From Koleobacter methoxysyntrophicus (GTDB taxonomy: Bacteria > Bacillota > Thermosediminibacteria > Koleobacterales > Koleobacteraceae): a DNA stretch of 64,000 nt. The stretch's first letter is position 1. Each line of letters opens with the position of its first letter. The position numbers were made by a program, and so were the translations under genes. The notes under the pieces are model-generated. The model made no database searches and was not told the origin of the DNA. It was given only the letters and a program-made list of their open reading frames with translations. This document shows positions 17,037 through 25,382 of this stretch, piece after piece. Location of the stretch: assembly GCF_017301615.1 (NCBI RefSeq), contig NZ_CP059066.1:744001-808000 (forward strand), read 5' to 3'.

Positions 17037-17087
17037 GCAAGTTTAGTTGAATAAATGGCAAACACATAAGTGACTGTTAATTTGGCT
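17037..17087 (+). repeat. Partial copy of the MITE-like repeat
   Basis: GCAAGT-xx-AGTTGAAT-x-AATGGCAAA followed nine bases later by GACTGTTAATTTGGCTC matches 36724-36775 in the middle element at the same spacing. Only the left third is present. It lies between the HAD gene and phoP. Confidence 0.75.
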
Positions 17088-17106
17088 CCTATAACTTCAT
17101 TTTACA

Positions 17107-17865
17107 CTAAAGTGCAGATTGTCTCAATAAGCCCCTTAAATTAGTAACATCGCTAACAACCTCTGCTGCAATACCCTTCAACACATCCAGCCTTCCGGAA
17201 CCCGTCAATACTCCAATGCCAATACAGCCGGCAGCCTCCGCCATTTCCATATCTGATAGGGTGTCGCCGACCATTACCAATTTCTCATAAGGAATATTTA
17301 ATTTGCGTGAGATGAGTTCTATCATTTCGGGTTTGGGTTTGCCCTGTTCAACCATATCCCTGCCCACTACAATATCGATTTGCTCCAGAAGCCCGGCCGA
17401 ATCCAGCATTTTTTCTGCTCTCTCCGTCGTATCGGTAGTTGCTACGGCAAGTTTTAGACCCGCTCCCTTCAGGTCTTCAAGCAACCTCTTTACTCCCGGA
17501 AAAGCACGGCTTATCCTATCAATATCAAGTTCTTTCTCTACCCTGTTATAAATCTCTTCCACCATAAGCCTGGCCTTATCCCAATGGTAACCGTTCTGGT
17601 ATAAAACCGTTGCAGTCACTATAACCTCTTCCGCCCGGGAACCAAGTGCCAGCGGCCCGTCAGGGTCAATACCCCCGTCAGGAAGCTGGCCTAATGTGCG
17701 TCTGCAGCTTTTAAGCACCAATTCTTCTATACCTTTTAACGCGAGGCCTTTCATCCTCGCCTCCAGCAGCTCGGGCCAGAAAAATTGTGTATCCAGCAGG
17801 GTGCCGTCCTTATCAAATATAATACCATCAATATTATAGTCGATATTTCTTATTGTGATTATCAT
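17107..17865 (-). CDS. HAD-superfamily hydrolase (phosphoglycolate phosphatase-like)
   Basis: About 253 residues from ATG 17865. FDKDGTLLDTQ gives the two catalytic aspartates; LAVATTDTTERAEKML is motif II, KPKPEMI holds the motif III lysine and VGDTLSDMEMAEAAG is motif IV. The helical cap lies between residues 20 and 90. I reject the upstream in-frame extension because it has no ribosome site, while GGGGAAGGG precedes this ATG. The substrate may be phosphoglycolate, pyrophosphate or another small phosphate ester. Next to phoP, a link to phosphate scavenging is possible. Confidence 0.85.
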   Translation of the reverse strand: MIITIRNIDYNIDGIIFDKDGTLLDTQFFWPELLEARMKGLALKGIEELVLKSCRRTLGQLPDGGIDPDGPLALGSRAEEVIVTATVLYQNGYHWDKARLMVEEIYNRVEKELDIDRISRAFPGVKRLLEDLKGAGLKLAVATTDTTERAEKMLDSAGLLEQIDIVVGRDMVEQGKPKPEMIELISRKLNIPYEKLVMVGDTLSDMEMAEAAGCIGIGVLTGSGRLDVLKGIAAEVVSDVTNLRGLLRQSAL

Positions 17866-18025
17866 AAAAACCCTTCCCCTTTCTCCCTCAAATTCAAATT
17901 TGAAGTCAGGACTTAATTCGACATTAAAATCATTTTTACCTCTCAAATCTGAAGATTAAATAAAAAGATTAAATGAACACCCTATATCCAGGGCTGCGGA
18001 GCCAGGAGGGAGAACCGGGGATAAT

Positions 18026-18406
18026 TCACAGAATATTTTCTAAACTCAGTCGTTCGTTTTCAGGAATATGCTCAAGGAATAGACGTAAACCTGCAATTTC
18101 AGCACGGGATTCCGGCGTATTCTTAACCCCGATATATTCTCTGATGTGATTAATACTTAATTCAATATTATCTATTTCATCATGATTTATAAGGATAGAC
18201 CAGTAAGCCTTATTTTTGTTCCAGCTTTCATCCAGGGCCTTTAAATATCCTTCCGCAACGGTCCAGTTCCCTTTATTGACAGCCCTGTCAATCTTATCCA
18301 GTAAATCAACCATCTCAGAAGAAGTTTCGGAGAGATAAACGACTGTATAAAAGCCGAAACCGACTAATAATATAAACAGCACGAAAGTAAAAACAAGAAC
18401 ACGCAT
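18026..18406 (-). CDS. DUF4363 family protein
   Basis: A 126-residue protein with one N-terminal membrane helix (about 3-25) followed by helical segments, LDESWNKNKAYWSILINHDE and NHIREYIGVKNTPES, that match my recollection of the DUF4363 family. It starts nine bases after the DUF421 stop, a pairing common in Clostridia and spore-forming Bacilli. Its function is unknown; it presumably faces outward and works with the DUF421 protein. Confidence 0.75.
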   Translation of the reverse strand: MRVLVFTFVLFILLVGFGFYTVVYLSETSSEMVDLLDKIDRAVNKGNWTVAEGYLKALDESWNKNKAYWSILINHDEIDNIELSINHIREYIGVKNTPESRAEIAGLRLFLEHIPENERLSLENIL

Positions 18407-18415
18407 TTTTTCACC

Positions 18416-19108
18416 TCAACTATTATTTCTTGTACTAGCATCCTTTGCCTGGGCATAAAAAGTCCCGTTCGTATCGAGTATGGCAATAAAGGCATCCCGC
18501 GGATCGTTAATATTGAAGGCCTTAAGCTGGTTTAAAAGCCATTCTTCGCTCAGATTTATTGATTTTATATTTTTAGTCTGTACTATACCATCTAAGATTA
18601 AAGTTACCGGGAGTTTAACCTGTGGAGGCTGTTTATTAATATCTTTTAAGGTAACAGGACTGTATTGGGCTTTAGGAATGACACTGAGATTACCATTCGT
18701 TTCTAATATAGCAAATTCAACCTCGGTTAAATTAGGATAATTTTTTATCCTTAATTGTTCCAGCAAATCATTGATGCTGTATCCAAGACGCCATAATTCC
18801 TTTTCAAGGACTTTACCGTTTTTAATCACTATACTGGGGGTACCGCATATCAAGCCCCGGAAGGGTTGGTATTTAAGGTTTAAATATGATATGGCAACCT
18901 GAGCCGTCAAAAGGACGATAATCGGGGTTATACCCCTTATCAATGGGATACCCGTATCCTGCATCGGAATAGAAGCCAATTCGGCAATCATTATGGTAAC
19001 TGCAAACTCAAAAGGTTGAAGCTGGCCGATCTGCCTTTTCCCCATCAGCCTCATGACAATAATTACCATTATATAAATTATTACGGTCCTGAAAATAGAT
19101 ATTAAAAT
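18416..19108 (-). CDS. DUF421 family membrane protein (YetF-like), probable ATT start
   Basis: The sequence MRLMGKRQIGQLQPFEFAVT is the hallmark of the DUF421 family, which has N-terminal membrane helices and a C-terminal alpha/beta domain. The only in-frame ATG (19069) cuts the first helix in half. Thirteen codons upstream, an ATT at 19108 follows AAGGAGG by seven bases and restores the usual start, ILISIFRTVIIYI. No ATG, GTG or TTG is available there. I therefore take AUU as the likely start, giving 230 residues. Role unknown. Confidence 0.8.
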   Translation of the reverse strand: MLISIFRTVIIYIMVIIVMRLMGKRQIGQLQPFEFAVTIMIAELASIPMQDTGIPLIRGITPIIVLLTAQVAISYLNLKYQPFRGLICGTPSIVIKNGKVLEKELWRLGYSINDLLEQLRIKNYPNLTEVEFAILETNGNLSVIPKAQYSPVTLKDINKQPPQVKLPVTLILDGIVQTKNIKSINLSEEWLLNQLKAFNINDPRDAFIAILDTNGTFYAQAKDASTRNNS

Positions 19109-19191
19109 AAAAACCCCTCCTTTCTAAGATTTTGCAGCCATATTTTTATTTTTGCCAAATTCACCCGAATTTATTATTATTTACTCTTTTA

Positions 19192-19582
19192 CGGTTATCT
19201 GCAGATCGGCCAGATAGTATGCATACCGCGGCAGCCGATTTTCCCTCCCTGCCCGGAAGGTAATTACTATAGAATTAAACCGGGAGATACTCTGTATTCA
19301 CTGGCCAGATTCTTCAACGTTTCTCTGGATGATTTAATTGAAGCTAATCCGGGGATTGATCCAAATAGACTGATGGTAGGGCAGATAATTTGTATCCCCT
19401 TAGCCGTACCACCGGTTGTTTGCCCTCCGGGAACAATACCTTATATCATAAGGTCAGGAGATACCTTTTATTCTATCGCCCGCAGGTTTAAGACAACGGT
19501 AGAAGCTTTAAAGAAGGCTAATCCCGGAGTTAATCCTGATGCTCTACTTATAGGTCAGAGAATATGCATCCCCAGGTCCTAA
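19192..19582 (+). pseudogene. 5'-truncated LysM-repeat protein
   Basis: The plus strand encodes the tail of one LysM repeat (YLQIGQIVCIP), one full repeat (YYRIKPGDTLYSLARFF to MVGQIICIP) and another (YIIRSGDTFYSIARRF to LIGQRICIPRS). No start codon precedes the first two; the only ATG (19373) is at the end of the second repeat. The homologous reading begins abruptly near 19192, 80 bases from the divergent DUF421 gene, so the promoter, start and first repeat appear deleted. LysM proteins of this kind bind peptidoglycan, often on spores. Confidence 0.7.
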
Positions 19583-19590
19583 AAAAATAG

Positions 19591-19619
19591 TCACAATTTC
19601 TTAATAAAAATAATATAAT
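19591..19619 (+). promoter_or_regulatory. Possible promoter of the orphan riboswitch
   Basis: A perfect TATAAT at 19614-19619 lies 17 bases after TCACAA, a poor -35 match. It would start transcription about 10-20 bases before the riboswitch aptamer. Confidence 0.4.
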
Positions 19620-19635
19620 AAAAACAAAACAGTAT

Positions 19636-19808
19636 ATACAAAGGGGAGTAGCTAGCAGATATATTACATCTGCTGTTAAGTTCGACATGCTGGCATTATT
19701 TGCCCGGACTTAGCACAAGAATTTTTTCTTGGTAGTGAGACCTTTGTTTCATCCAACTTTAATTATAATTATATTATCAGGTTGGTGAAATGAAGGTCTC
19801 ATTTTTAT
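19636..19808 (+). ncRNA. yybP-ykoY manganese riboswitch with terminator, no downstream gene
   Basis: AAAGGGGAGTAGC (from 19640), TTCGACATGCTGGCATT and TTTGCCCGG, then GTGAGACCTTTG are the conserved elements of the Mn2+-sensing yybP-ykoY family. The 3' part folds into a long terminator: GAGACCTT near 19737 pairs with AAGGTCTC ending at 19800, followed by TTTTT. The next gene on this strand is absent; feoB lies convergent 50 bases on. Normally the element precedes TerC, MntP or P-type ATPase genes. I call it an orphan. No covariance search was run. Confidence 0.75.
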
Positions 19809-19810
19809 AA

Positions 19811-19840
19811 TAAAAAGCCTGCAGGGGAACCCTGCAGGGA
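19811..19840 (-). terminator. Terminator of the feoAB operon
   Basis: On the minus strand CCCTGCAGG and CCTGCAGG form a strong stem with a short loop, followed by CTTTTTATTAT. It lies 15 bases past the feoB membrane gene and is back-to-back with the riboswitch terminator. Confidence 0.75.
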
Positions 19841-19854
19841 ACCGAGCTTTAATT

Positions 19855-21249
19855 TTAAACCAGATTCAGAAGTTTCGCCGATTGGTAAACAATGAAACAG
19901 GTGATAGCCGCTGTCGAAGTCGTGATTAAGGCACCGAGAACAGGCCATTTCAGGCTCTGGGTTTCCTTTTTAATTGTCAGCAGCGTTGTTCCGCACGGAA
20001 AATGAAGCAGCGAAAATAGCATTGTACACAGAGCCGTAATCGGGGTCCACCCGTTGCTAATCAGAACATTCCGTAACCCTTCCAGACTATCCGGTTCGGT
20101 CATCGTTCCTTCTGCCAGATAAGCCATAACGATTATCGGCACTACTATTTCATTGGCAGGTAAACCTAAAATGAAAGCCAGCAATATTACCCCATCCAGT
20201 CCCATCAATCGGGCAAAAGGATCCAGCCAGCCCGCTATAAGGACAATAATGCTCTTGTCACCTAACATTGTATTAGCAAGCATCCATGTTACGGCCCCGG
20301 CAGGAGCAGCCACTATGACTGCCCGGCTTAATACGAACAGGGTTCTATCTATAAGGGACCGAATTAGTATCTTCCCGATCTGGGGTTTTCTAAAAGGAGG
20401 AAGCTCTAATGTAAAAGAAGAGGGAATATTTTTAAACATTGTTGTGGCCAGTATACGGGAAACTATAAAGGTTGTTACTACTCCAAAAACTACCAGAAAA
20501 ACTACTGTCAATGATGCTATAATGCTGCCGGAAACTGGAACCGTTAAACGGCTAAAGAATATCGAACTGAGGGCGATTAATGCCGGAAATCTGCCGTTGC
20601 ATGGAACAAAATTATTTGTCAGGACAGCAATTAACCGCTCTTTAGGCGAGTGAATAATCCTGCAGGCAATTACCCCTGCAGCATTACAGCCAAACCCCAT
20701 ACACATAGTAAGGGCCTGTTTCCCATGAGCACCGGCCATTTTAAAAAATCTATCGAGGTTAAAGGCTATTCTGGGTAAATACCCTAGATCCTCCAGCAGG
20801 GTAAACAACGGAAAAAATATAGCCATAGGTGGGAGCATAACCGATATAACCCAGGCCATACACCGGTATAATCCTAAAACAACAACCCCGTGGAGCCATG
20901 GTGGAGAATTAAGTGAAACAAACAAACCCGTCAGTTTGGTTTCTATCCCGAACAAAATATCCGAAAGAAAGGCTGAAGGGTAATTTGCCCCTATCAATGT
21001 AATCCAGAATACCACGCCTAAAAGCAGCAGCATTATAGGAACTCCCAGCCATTTCGATGTTAAAATATCATCAATTCTTCTATCCCAGTCGGCTGCATTT
21101 CCCTTCTGTTTTATATAGGTTTCGGCAAGGGTCTCTGCCCTCTCATAAATGGTCTTTACAATCCTGTCACCCAGAGTTCTATCTTTCTGCCGTATCTTAT
21201 TTACTTCTTCCAAAATGTTTTTATAATCGCCATACCTATAAACCTTCAT
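19855..21249 (-). CDS. feoB: FeoB membrane domain (ferrous iron permease, split form)
   Basis: About 464 residues from ATG 21249 with SKWLGVPIMLLLLGVVFW, then two Gate-like parts: GFGCNAAGVIACRII and NNFVPCNGRFPALIAL, and further on LHFPCGTTLLTI. The conserved cysteines of the pore (GCNAAG, PCNGR, PCGTT) are all present. It lacks the GTPase, which is encoded by the gene just upstream with a 14-base overlap and GAAGGAG before the ATG, so the two are probably translated together. It should transport Fe2+ with its partner. Confidence 0.9.
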   Translation of the reverse strand: MKVYRYGDYKNILEEVNKIRQKDRTLGDRIVKTIYERAETLAETYIKQKGNAADWDRRIDDILTSKWLGVPIMLLLLGVVFWITLIGANYPSAFLSDILFGIETKLTGLFVSLNSPPWLHGVVVLGLYRCMAWVISVMLPPMAIFFPLFTLLEDLGYLPRIAFNLDRFFKMAGAHGKQALTMCMGFGCNAAGVIACRIIHSPKERLIAVLTNNFVPCNGRFPALIALSSIFFSRLTVPVSGSIIASLTVVFLVVFGVVTTFIVSRILATTMFKNIPSSFTLELPPFRKPQIGKILIRSLIDRTLFVLSRAVIVAAPAGAVTWMLANTMLGDKSIIVLIAGWLDPFARLMGLDGVILLAFILGLPANEIVVPIIVMAYLAEGTMTEPDSLEGLRNVLISNGWTPITALCTMLFSLLHFPCGTTLLTIKKETQSLKWPVLGALITTSTAAITCFIVYQSAKLLNLV

Positions 21250-21985
21250 AGCGAAAACACTCCTTCGAAAACACCCCTTCTTTGAAACAAAGGTCACCGG
21301 TAAAACAGCCGGATATTTTCTCAATGATCGCTGTATCTCCATCCAGCAGCCTTAATGCAACCCATCTTGGGTTCAGATGTTTTGGAATGAGGGGCAGAAG
21401 TTTGGATTCCAAATTTTTTACAGCTTTTTCAAGTTCGGAATCATACTCTATTTTTAACGGTTTGGTATAACGTTTCCTAACAGCTACATCGTATATAGCA
21501 TCTTTCAAAAACTTTAAACCCTCACCACTGCGGGCAGCTGTAGGTACTACCGGCACTCCTAATTCTTTAGAAATTCCGGTAACATCTATCTCAATGTTTT
21601 TTCTCCTGGCTTCATCAATCAGATTCAAACAAACAACGACTCTATCGGTAATTTCCAGGACCTGCAGAACCAGATTGAGATTCCGTTCCAAACAGGTGGC
21701 ATCGGTTACCACAACGGTAGCATCAGGCCGGGCAAAACAGATAAAATCTCTGGCCACTTCTTCCTCGGCTGAATTGGCCAGTAGGGAATAGGTCCCCGGC
21801 AGGTCGATAATTTTAAAGACTTTATCCTTATGAACGAATCTGCCCTCGGCGCGAAGTACGGTTTTGCCCGGCCAATTACCCGTATGCTGTTTTAGACCGG
21901 TGAGGGCATTGAATATTGTGCTTTTTCCGGTATTGGGATTACCGGCAAGAGCTACTACAGGCTCGCTTTTATTTAATATAGACAT
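21236..21985 (-). CDS. feoB: FeoB GTPase domain (split form)
   Basis: About 249 residues, only the cytosolic part of FeoB: G1 GNPNTGKSTIFNAL, the switch I segment QHTGNWPGKTV, G3 DLPGTYSLL, G4 NLIDEA, then the helical GDI-like region (SKLLPLIPKHLNPRWVALRLLDGD). It ends at a true stop (21236), in a different frame from the membrane gene. The break falls in the linker where fused FeoB joins its first membrane helix, so both halves look complete rather than damaged. Confidence 0.9.
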   Translation of the reverse strand: MSILNKSEPVVALAGNPNTGKSTIFNALTGLKQHTGNWPGKTVLRAEGRFVHKDKVFKIIDLPGTYSLLANSAEEEVARDFICFARPDATVVVTDATCLERNLNLVLQVLEITDRVVVCLNLIDEARRKNIEIDVTGISKELGVPVVPTAARSGEGLKFLKDAIYDVAVRKRYTKPLKIEYDSELEKAVKNLESKLLPLIPKHLNPRWVALRLLDGDTAIIEKISGCFTGDLCFKEGVFSKECFRYEGL

Positions 21986-22202
21986 GATCTGCCTCTTCCT
22001 TTCTTAAAGCAATTACAGCACCCTTTATTAGATAGGCTGTAGGGTCACCGGCAAGACTCCTTCTAATAACCTCTACTTTAGCACCTTCAACCAGGCCTAA
22101 ATCTAACAACCTCCTCCTTACCGGCCCATCAGCCGTCAGATGGCTTACAATACCTCTGTTTCCTAAAGGCAGCTGGGAAAGCTTTCTAACAGACCCGTTC
22201 AT
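21969..22202 (-). CDS. feoA: FeoA (SH3-like ferrous transport accessory protein)
   Basis: From ATG 22202, preceded by GGAGGG, the protein is 77 residues: LSQLPLGNRGIVSHLTADG, RRLLDLGLVEGAKVEVIRR and GDPTAYLIKGAVIALRKEEA are the beta strands of the FeoA fold. Its stop overlaps the feoB GTPase start. It is thought to modulate FeoB activity. An in-frame extension of 18 codons upstream lacks a ribosome site. Confidence 0.9.
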   Translation of the reverse strand: MNGSVRKLSQLPLGNRGIVSHLTADGPVRRRLLDLGLVEGAKVEVIRRSLAGDPTAYLIKGAVIALRKEEADHVYIK

Positions 22203-22338
22203 TTTTAATTCCCTCCTCCATAAAAAATACATCCAGTGCCTATTCTTTTGATTCAAAGAAACGGGATTCTTTTAAAACCAAAGCAATATTAAAGTTATTT
22301 TATATTATTCTTTAAAACAAAAAAATGTTAAACGGAAA

Positions 22339-22387
22339 GGCATTAAAAAACAACTTCTCATCTAAGGAGAAGCTGTTTTTTAATGCC
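22339..22387. terminator. Bidirectional terminator hairpin
   Basis: GGCATTAAAAAACA pairs with TGTTTTTTAATGCC around an inner stem CTTCTC/GAGAAG. The A and T runs in the arms make it function in both directions. It ends the XRE-cupin gene transcribed from the right. Confidence 0.8.
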
Positions 22388-22400
22388 TTCAATTTCCCAC

Positions 22401-22940
22401 TTAAAAAGAAGGGGGTGTAGTACAGCTGAGGATAACCCCCTGCCCATCTCCTATATTCTTGAATTTGTGAGGGATGTTGCAGTTAAAATACATGGAATCT
22501 CCCTCTTCAAGGATATATGTTTCAACACCCAGAGAAACTTCAAAGGTGCCCTTCATGCAGAAAACCACTTCATCCCCTTCATGACCGTAAGGTTTATTAA
22601 AGGTTTGTTCCCCTTTTCCCAAAGTAATCAATACCATTTCCATCTTGCGGTTCAGGTCCGGTGTAAGGAGTTCAAACACGACCTTAGAACCCGGCATGGT
22701 AAACTTCCTTCTTTCGGATTTCTTTACTACAACCCCCAGATTCCCGGATTCTATCAGGAAGAACAGGGGAACATCAAGGACCCTTGCTATCTCCTTTAAG
22801 GAAGCGATAGAAGGGCTGACCAGGTCCCTCTCCACCTGGCTTATAAAACTGGAACTCAATTTCGTTTTTTCCGACAGCTCCCTTATTGATATGTTCTTTT
22901 CCTTTCGTATGCGCCTGATATTATTACCTAAACTGTTCAT
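22401..22940 (-). CDS. XRE-cupin transcriptional regulator
   Basis: About 179 residues: an N-terminal helix-turn-helix (IRELSEKTKLSSSFISQVER), then a cupin beta-barrel (GHEGDEVVFCMKGTFEVSL, EEGDSMYFNCNIPHKFKN) with the usual metal or ligand site residues. Such HTH-cupin proteins (PuuR/SutR-like) sense small metabolites such as amines or acids. GGGGAA precedes the ATG. It lies 29 bases downstream of another regulator gene, so the two may be co-transcribed. The target is not evident. Confidence 0.88.
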   Translation of the reverse strand: MNSLGNNIRRIRKEKNISIRELSEKTKLSSSFISQVERDLVSPSIASLKEIARVLDVPLFFLIESGNLGVVVKKSERRKFTMPGSKVVFELLTPDLNRKMEMVLITLGKGEQTFNKPYGHEGDEVVFCMKGTFEVSLGVETYILEEGDSMYFNCNIPHKFKNIGDGQGVILSCTTPPSF

Positions 22941-22969
22941 CGTATTCCCCCGGCTCCGAGTATCTTCAT

Positions 22970-23665
22970 TTATCCTGCAACCATGAGGGCTTCATCCAAA
23001 AACTCGCCAAGCAGTATTTTCTCCTTTAAACTAACCTTATTAAGCTGGTTTTGAAACATATCGATGTAAGCATTCAACTTTACCTGCGGAATAAGATTAA
23101 GCTCCTTTTTGATGATAGCACCGAAGGCAGTGCCGACGAAAAGCAGTAGCTTCATTTCGGGCTTCGGCGAAATCAAAAGTATACCACTTATGGCATTTAT
23201 ACTCCCCTGACTTATAGCAATTAATAGGGTTAAAAAAAGTATTATAACATAGGCATTGTAGAGAAGGGGTAATTCTATTTCCTGAATCTCCCCTACAAGC
23301 TCCTCAATAAACTTATGGACATCACGGGTTTTCTTCTCCTTAAACCTCTTTAACAGATGGTTCCTTGTACTATTCCATTCTTCTCTGTGGGGTAATTCAC
23401 TTTCAAACATCTCCAGGGCTTCATACGCCTTTTGGGTAGGGGAAAATAAAATATTAGACCTCCCCGGAGAACTGTTTTTTGACATTACCGAATATTCTGA
23501 TTTGATTAGCCCCTGTTGTTCCAGTATCTTTAATACATCATAGGCCGTCCACTTGCTCACATTTAAAGCCCGGGCTATATCCCCATAATGAACAGGCTCC
23601 CCCGTCTCATTGAAAATTTGTATCACAGAAGTAAGAAACTGCTTCCTCCTTTTTGTTAACGACAT
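22970..23665 (-). CDS. Winged-helix regulator with a membrane segment
   Basis: About 231 residues. The first 75 form a winged helix (IARALNVSKWTAYDVLKILEQ), the middle is charged and helical, and residues about 136-160 are strongly hydrophobic (YVIILFLTLLIAI), with a second hydrophobic piece near 160-185. A DNA-binding protein tied to the membrane is suggested. I do not recognise a named family. AGGGGTGA lies upstream of the ATG. It precedes the XRE-cupin gene and follows the radical SAM gene in the same direction. Confidence 0.65.
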   Translation of the reverse strand: MSLTKRRKQFLTSVIQIFNETGEPVHYGDIARALNVSKWTAYDVLKILEQQGLIKSEYSVMSKNSSPGRSNILFSPTQKAYEALEMFESELPHREEWNSTRNHLLKRFKEKKTRDVHKFIEELVGEIQEIELPLLYNAYVIILFLTLLIAISQGSINAISGILLISPKPEMKLLLFVGTAFGAIIKKELNLIPQVKLNAYIDMFQNQLNKVSLKEKILLGEFLDEALMVAG

Positions 23666-23887
23666 ATTCTACTTATCACCCCTGGATTTATGAATATATG
23701 TAATAATTCATTAATATATTTTTATTATACCCTTTTTGCCCCCTATGTCAACTTTTATAACTGACCATATACCGAAACCTATACCCAATTTATATGGCGG
23801 ATTAATACTGTGACTGCCATTGGTATGCTGCTATAAACCACATCAGGCATATTCTTAAGCTCTTCCATATTGGCGATAATCAGGGAA

Positions 23888-23920
23888 TATAAAGGCATCA
23901 GCCGTACGGCTAATGCCTTG
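23888..23920 (-). terminator. Hairpin overlapping the stop of the radical SAM gene
   Basis: GGCATTAGCC and GGCTGATGCC form a 10-bp stem (one mismatch) with GTAC loop, followed by TTTATATT on the minus strand. The stem includes the TAG stop of the radical SAM gene. Confidence 0.6.
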
Positions 23921-25253
23921 GCGCACAAGTAATTTCTTCAGATACCTTTTGCCATTCCTCCGCATAGGGAAATAGCTTTTTCGCAAATTCTTCAACAGAT
24001 TCGTCAGATTTCAATTGGGTTGATAGTGCCCTCGATTCTCTTACCATTTCAGCTATTGCTTCAGGGTGATCTATCAGGGGACACGGCCTCAGCAGATTCT
24101 TATCAAAAGGCTGGCGCTTCTGATAGGCCTTGAAAAGGGGATTCTGCAGGGCTTTTTTCAAAGAGATGTCCTTGATATTACATGTTGAATAGTGCACAAA
24201 AGCACAGGGTTCTACATCTCCTGCAGCATTTATGTGGAAATACCTCCTCCCGCCGGCAATGCATCCATTGCTGGCTTCTCCATCATTCCAGAAATCTACG
24301 AGGAATATGGGTTTTTCATCCCTGATTCTGCGAACCCTTTCATACATATATGCACGCTGCTCCGGTGTTGCCATAAACTCAAGGTCAACATCCTTCCCTA
24401 TAGGTATATAGGTAAACAACCAGCCGAAAACCGCTCCTTTTTCTATCATAAGGTCTATGAATTCATCACTCGCTAATTCCTCGGTATTATTCCTGGTGTA
24501 GGTTGCTGAGAAACCGAATATGCAGCCGTTTTCCCTTAATAGGTCCATCGCTTCCATTATCTTTTTAAATACTCCCTTCCCGCGCCTTTCATCGGTTTTT
24601 TCTTCAAACCCCTCTATGCTTATGGCAAAGGTAATATTCCCAACCCTCACCACTTCTTTTACCAGATTATCATCGATTAGGGTTCCATTTGTGAAGATAT
24701 GGAACACCTGCTCATTATGTTTTTCCGCCAGTTTAATTATATCATCTTTTCTTATCAGGGGTTCTCCTCCTGACAGTACTGTAAAGTATATACCGAGTTC
24801 TTCCCCTTCTGTAAGGATGCGGTCAATTGTCTCAAAATCCAGCTCTTTTGTCCTCTGATAATCACCTGCCCAGCAGCCTTTACAGTTTAAATTACACCTT
24901 TCGGTAGGGTCTATTAGAATTGCCCATGGCACCGAAGCACCTATTTTTTGAGCTGCTTCCTTTTGCTTGGGAACTCCTAACAAAGACGCATTCAAAAAGA
25001 AGTTTACTGCAATTTTCTTTTTTATGTTCGGGTGGGTATTTCTAAAGAGTCTTCTTGCAAATTTATACCAGTTCGAATCCTTGTTCTCCAAAACCCTGCG
25101 TATGTTCTTGATATTGTTTTTATGATTCGGGTCCTTAGCTGCTATTTCGCCTATATGAAGCAAAAACGGAAGTTTTTCTTCGGTACCGTTAACAAGATAC
25201 CTGATACCCTGTTCTAAAACCTTTTCCCCCAGTATACTCCTTGCAAGATTCAT
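23910..25253 (-). CDS. Radical SAM / SPASM-type protein
   Basis: About 447 residues. The CNLNCKGC motif near residue 118 binds the 4Fe-4S/SAM cluster; FTVLSGGEPLIRKDD is the SAM-binding GGEP motif. Cysteines late in the protein (GCIAGGRRYFHINAAGDVEPC, then LRPCPL) form the auxiliary-cluster region typical of SPASM/twitch proteins. A 90-residue N-terminal extension is helical. Family members modify peptides or act in cofactor synthesis, but no peptide substrate gene was seen nearby. GGGAGGAG stands 6 bases before the ATG. Confidence 0.8.
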   Translation of the reverse strand: MNLARSILGEKVLEQGIRYLVNGTEEKLPFLLHIGEIAAKDPNHKNNIKNIRRVLENKDSNWYKFARRLFRNTHPNIKKKIAVNFFLNASLLGVPKQKEAAQKIGASVPWAILIDPTERCNLNCKGCWAGDYQRTKELDFETIDRILTEGEELGIYFTVLSGGEPLIRKDDIIKLAEKHNEQVFHIFTNGTLIDDNLVKEVVRVGNITFAISIEGFEEKTDERRGKGVFKKIMEAMDLLRENGCIFGFSATYTRNNTEELASDEFIDLMIEKGAVFGWLFTYIPIGKDVDLEFMATPEQRAYMYERVRRIRDEKPIFLVDFWNDGEASNGCIAGGRRYFHINAAGDVEPCAFVHYSTCNIKDISLKKALQNPLFKAYQKRQPFDKNLLRPCPLIDHPEAIAEMVRESRALSTQLKSDESVEEFAKKLFPYAEEWQKVSEEITCAPRH

Positions 25254-25362
25254 GAGAATCTCCTCCCTTTTGGGCTTTATAATATCATAAAAAAGCTACA
25301 TCTTGGGTATAACAAAAAATATCTTTTTAATTAACCCATCCCCTATTCCCCCTTGTAGATAT

Positions 25363-25382
25363 CTTTTGGGAAATCCCAAAAG
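25363..25382. promoter_or_regulatory. Palindrome upstream of the radical SAM gene
   Basis: CTTTTGGGA and TCCCAAAAG are perfect inverted arms separated by AA, 110 bases upstream of the radical SAM start. It could be an operator, perhaps for one of the two neighbouring regulators, or a short hairpin. Confidence 0.35.

Noticed and set aside
23779-23898. Possible 39-residue open frame on the minus strand
   Set aside because: It starts inside the terminator hairpin of the radical SAM gene and has no ribosome site.
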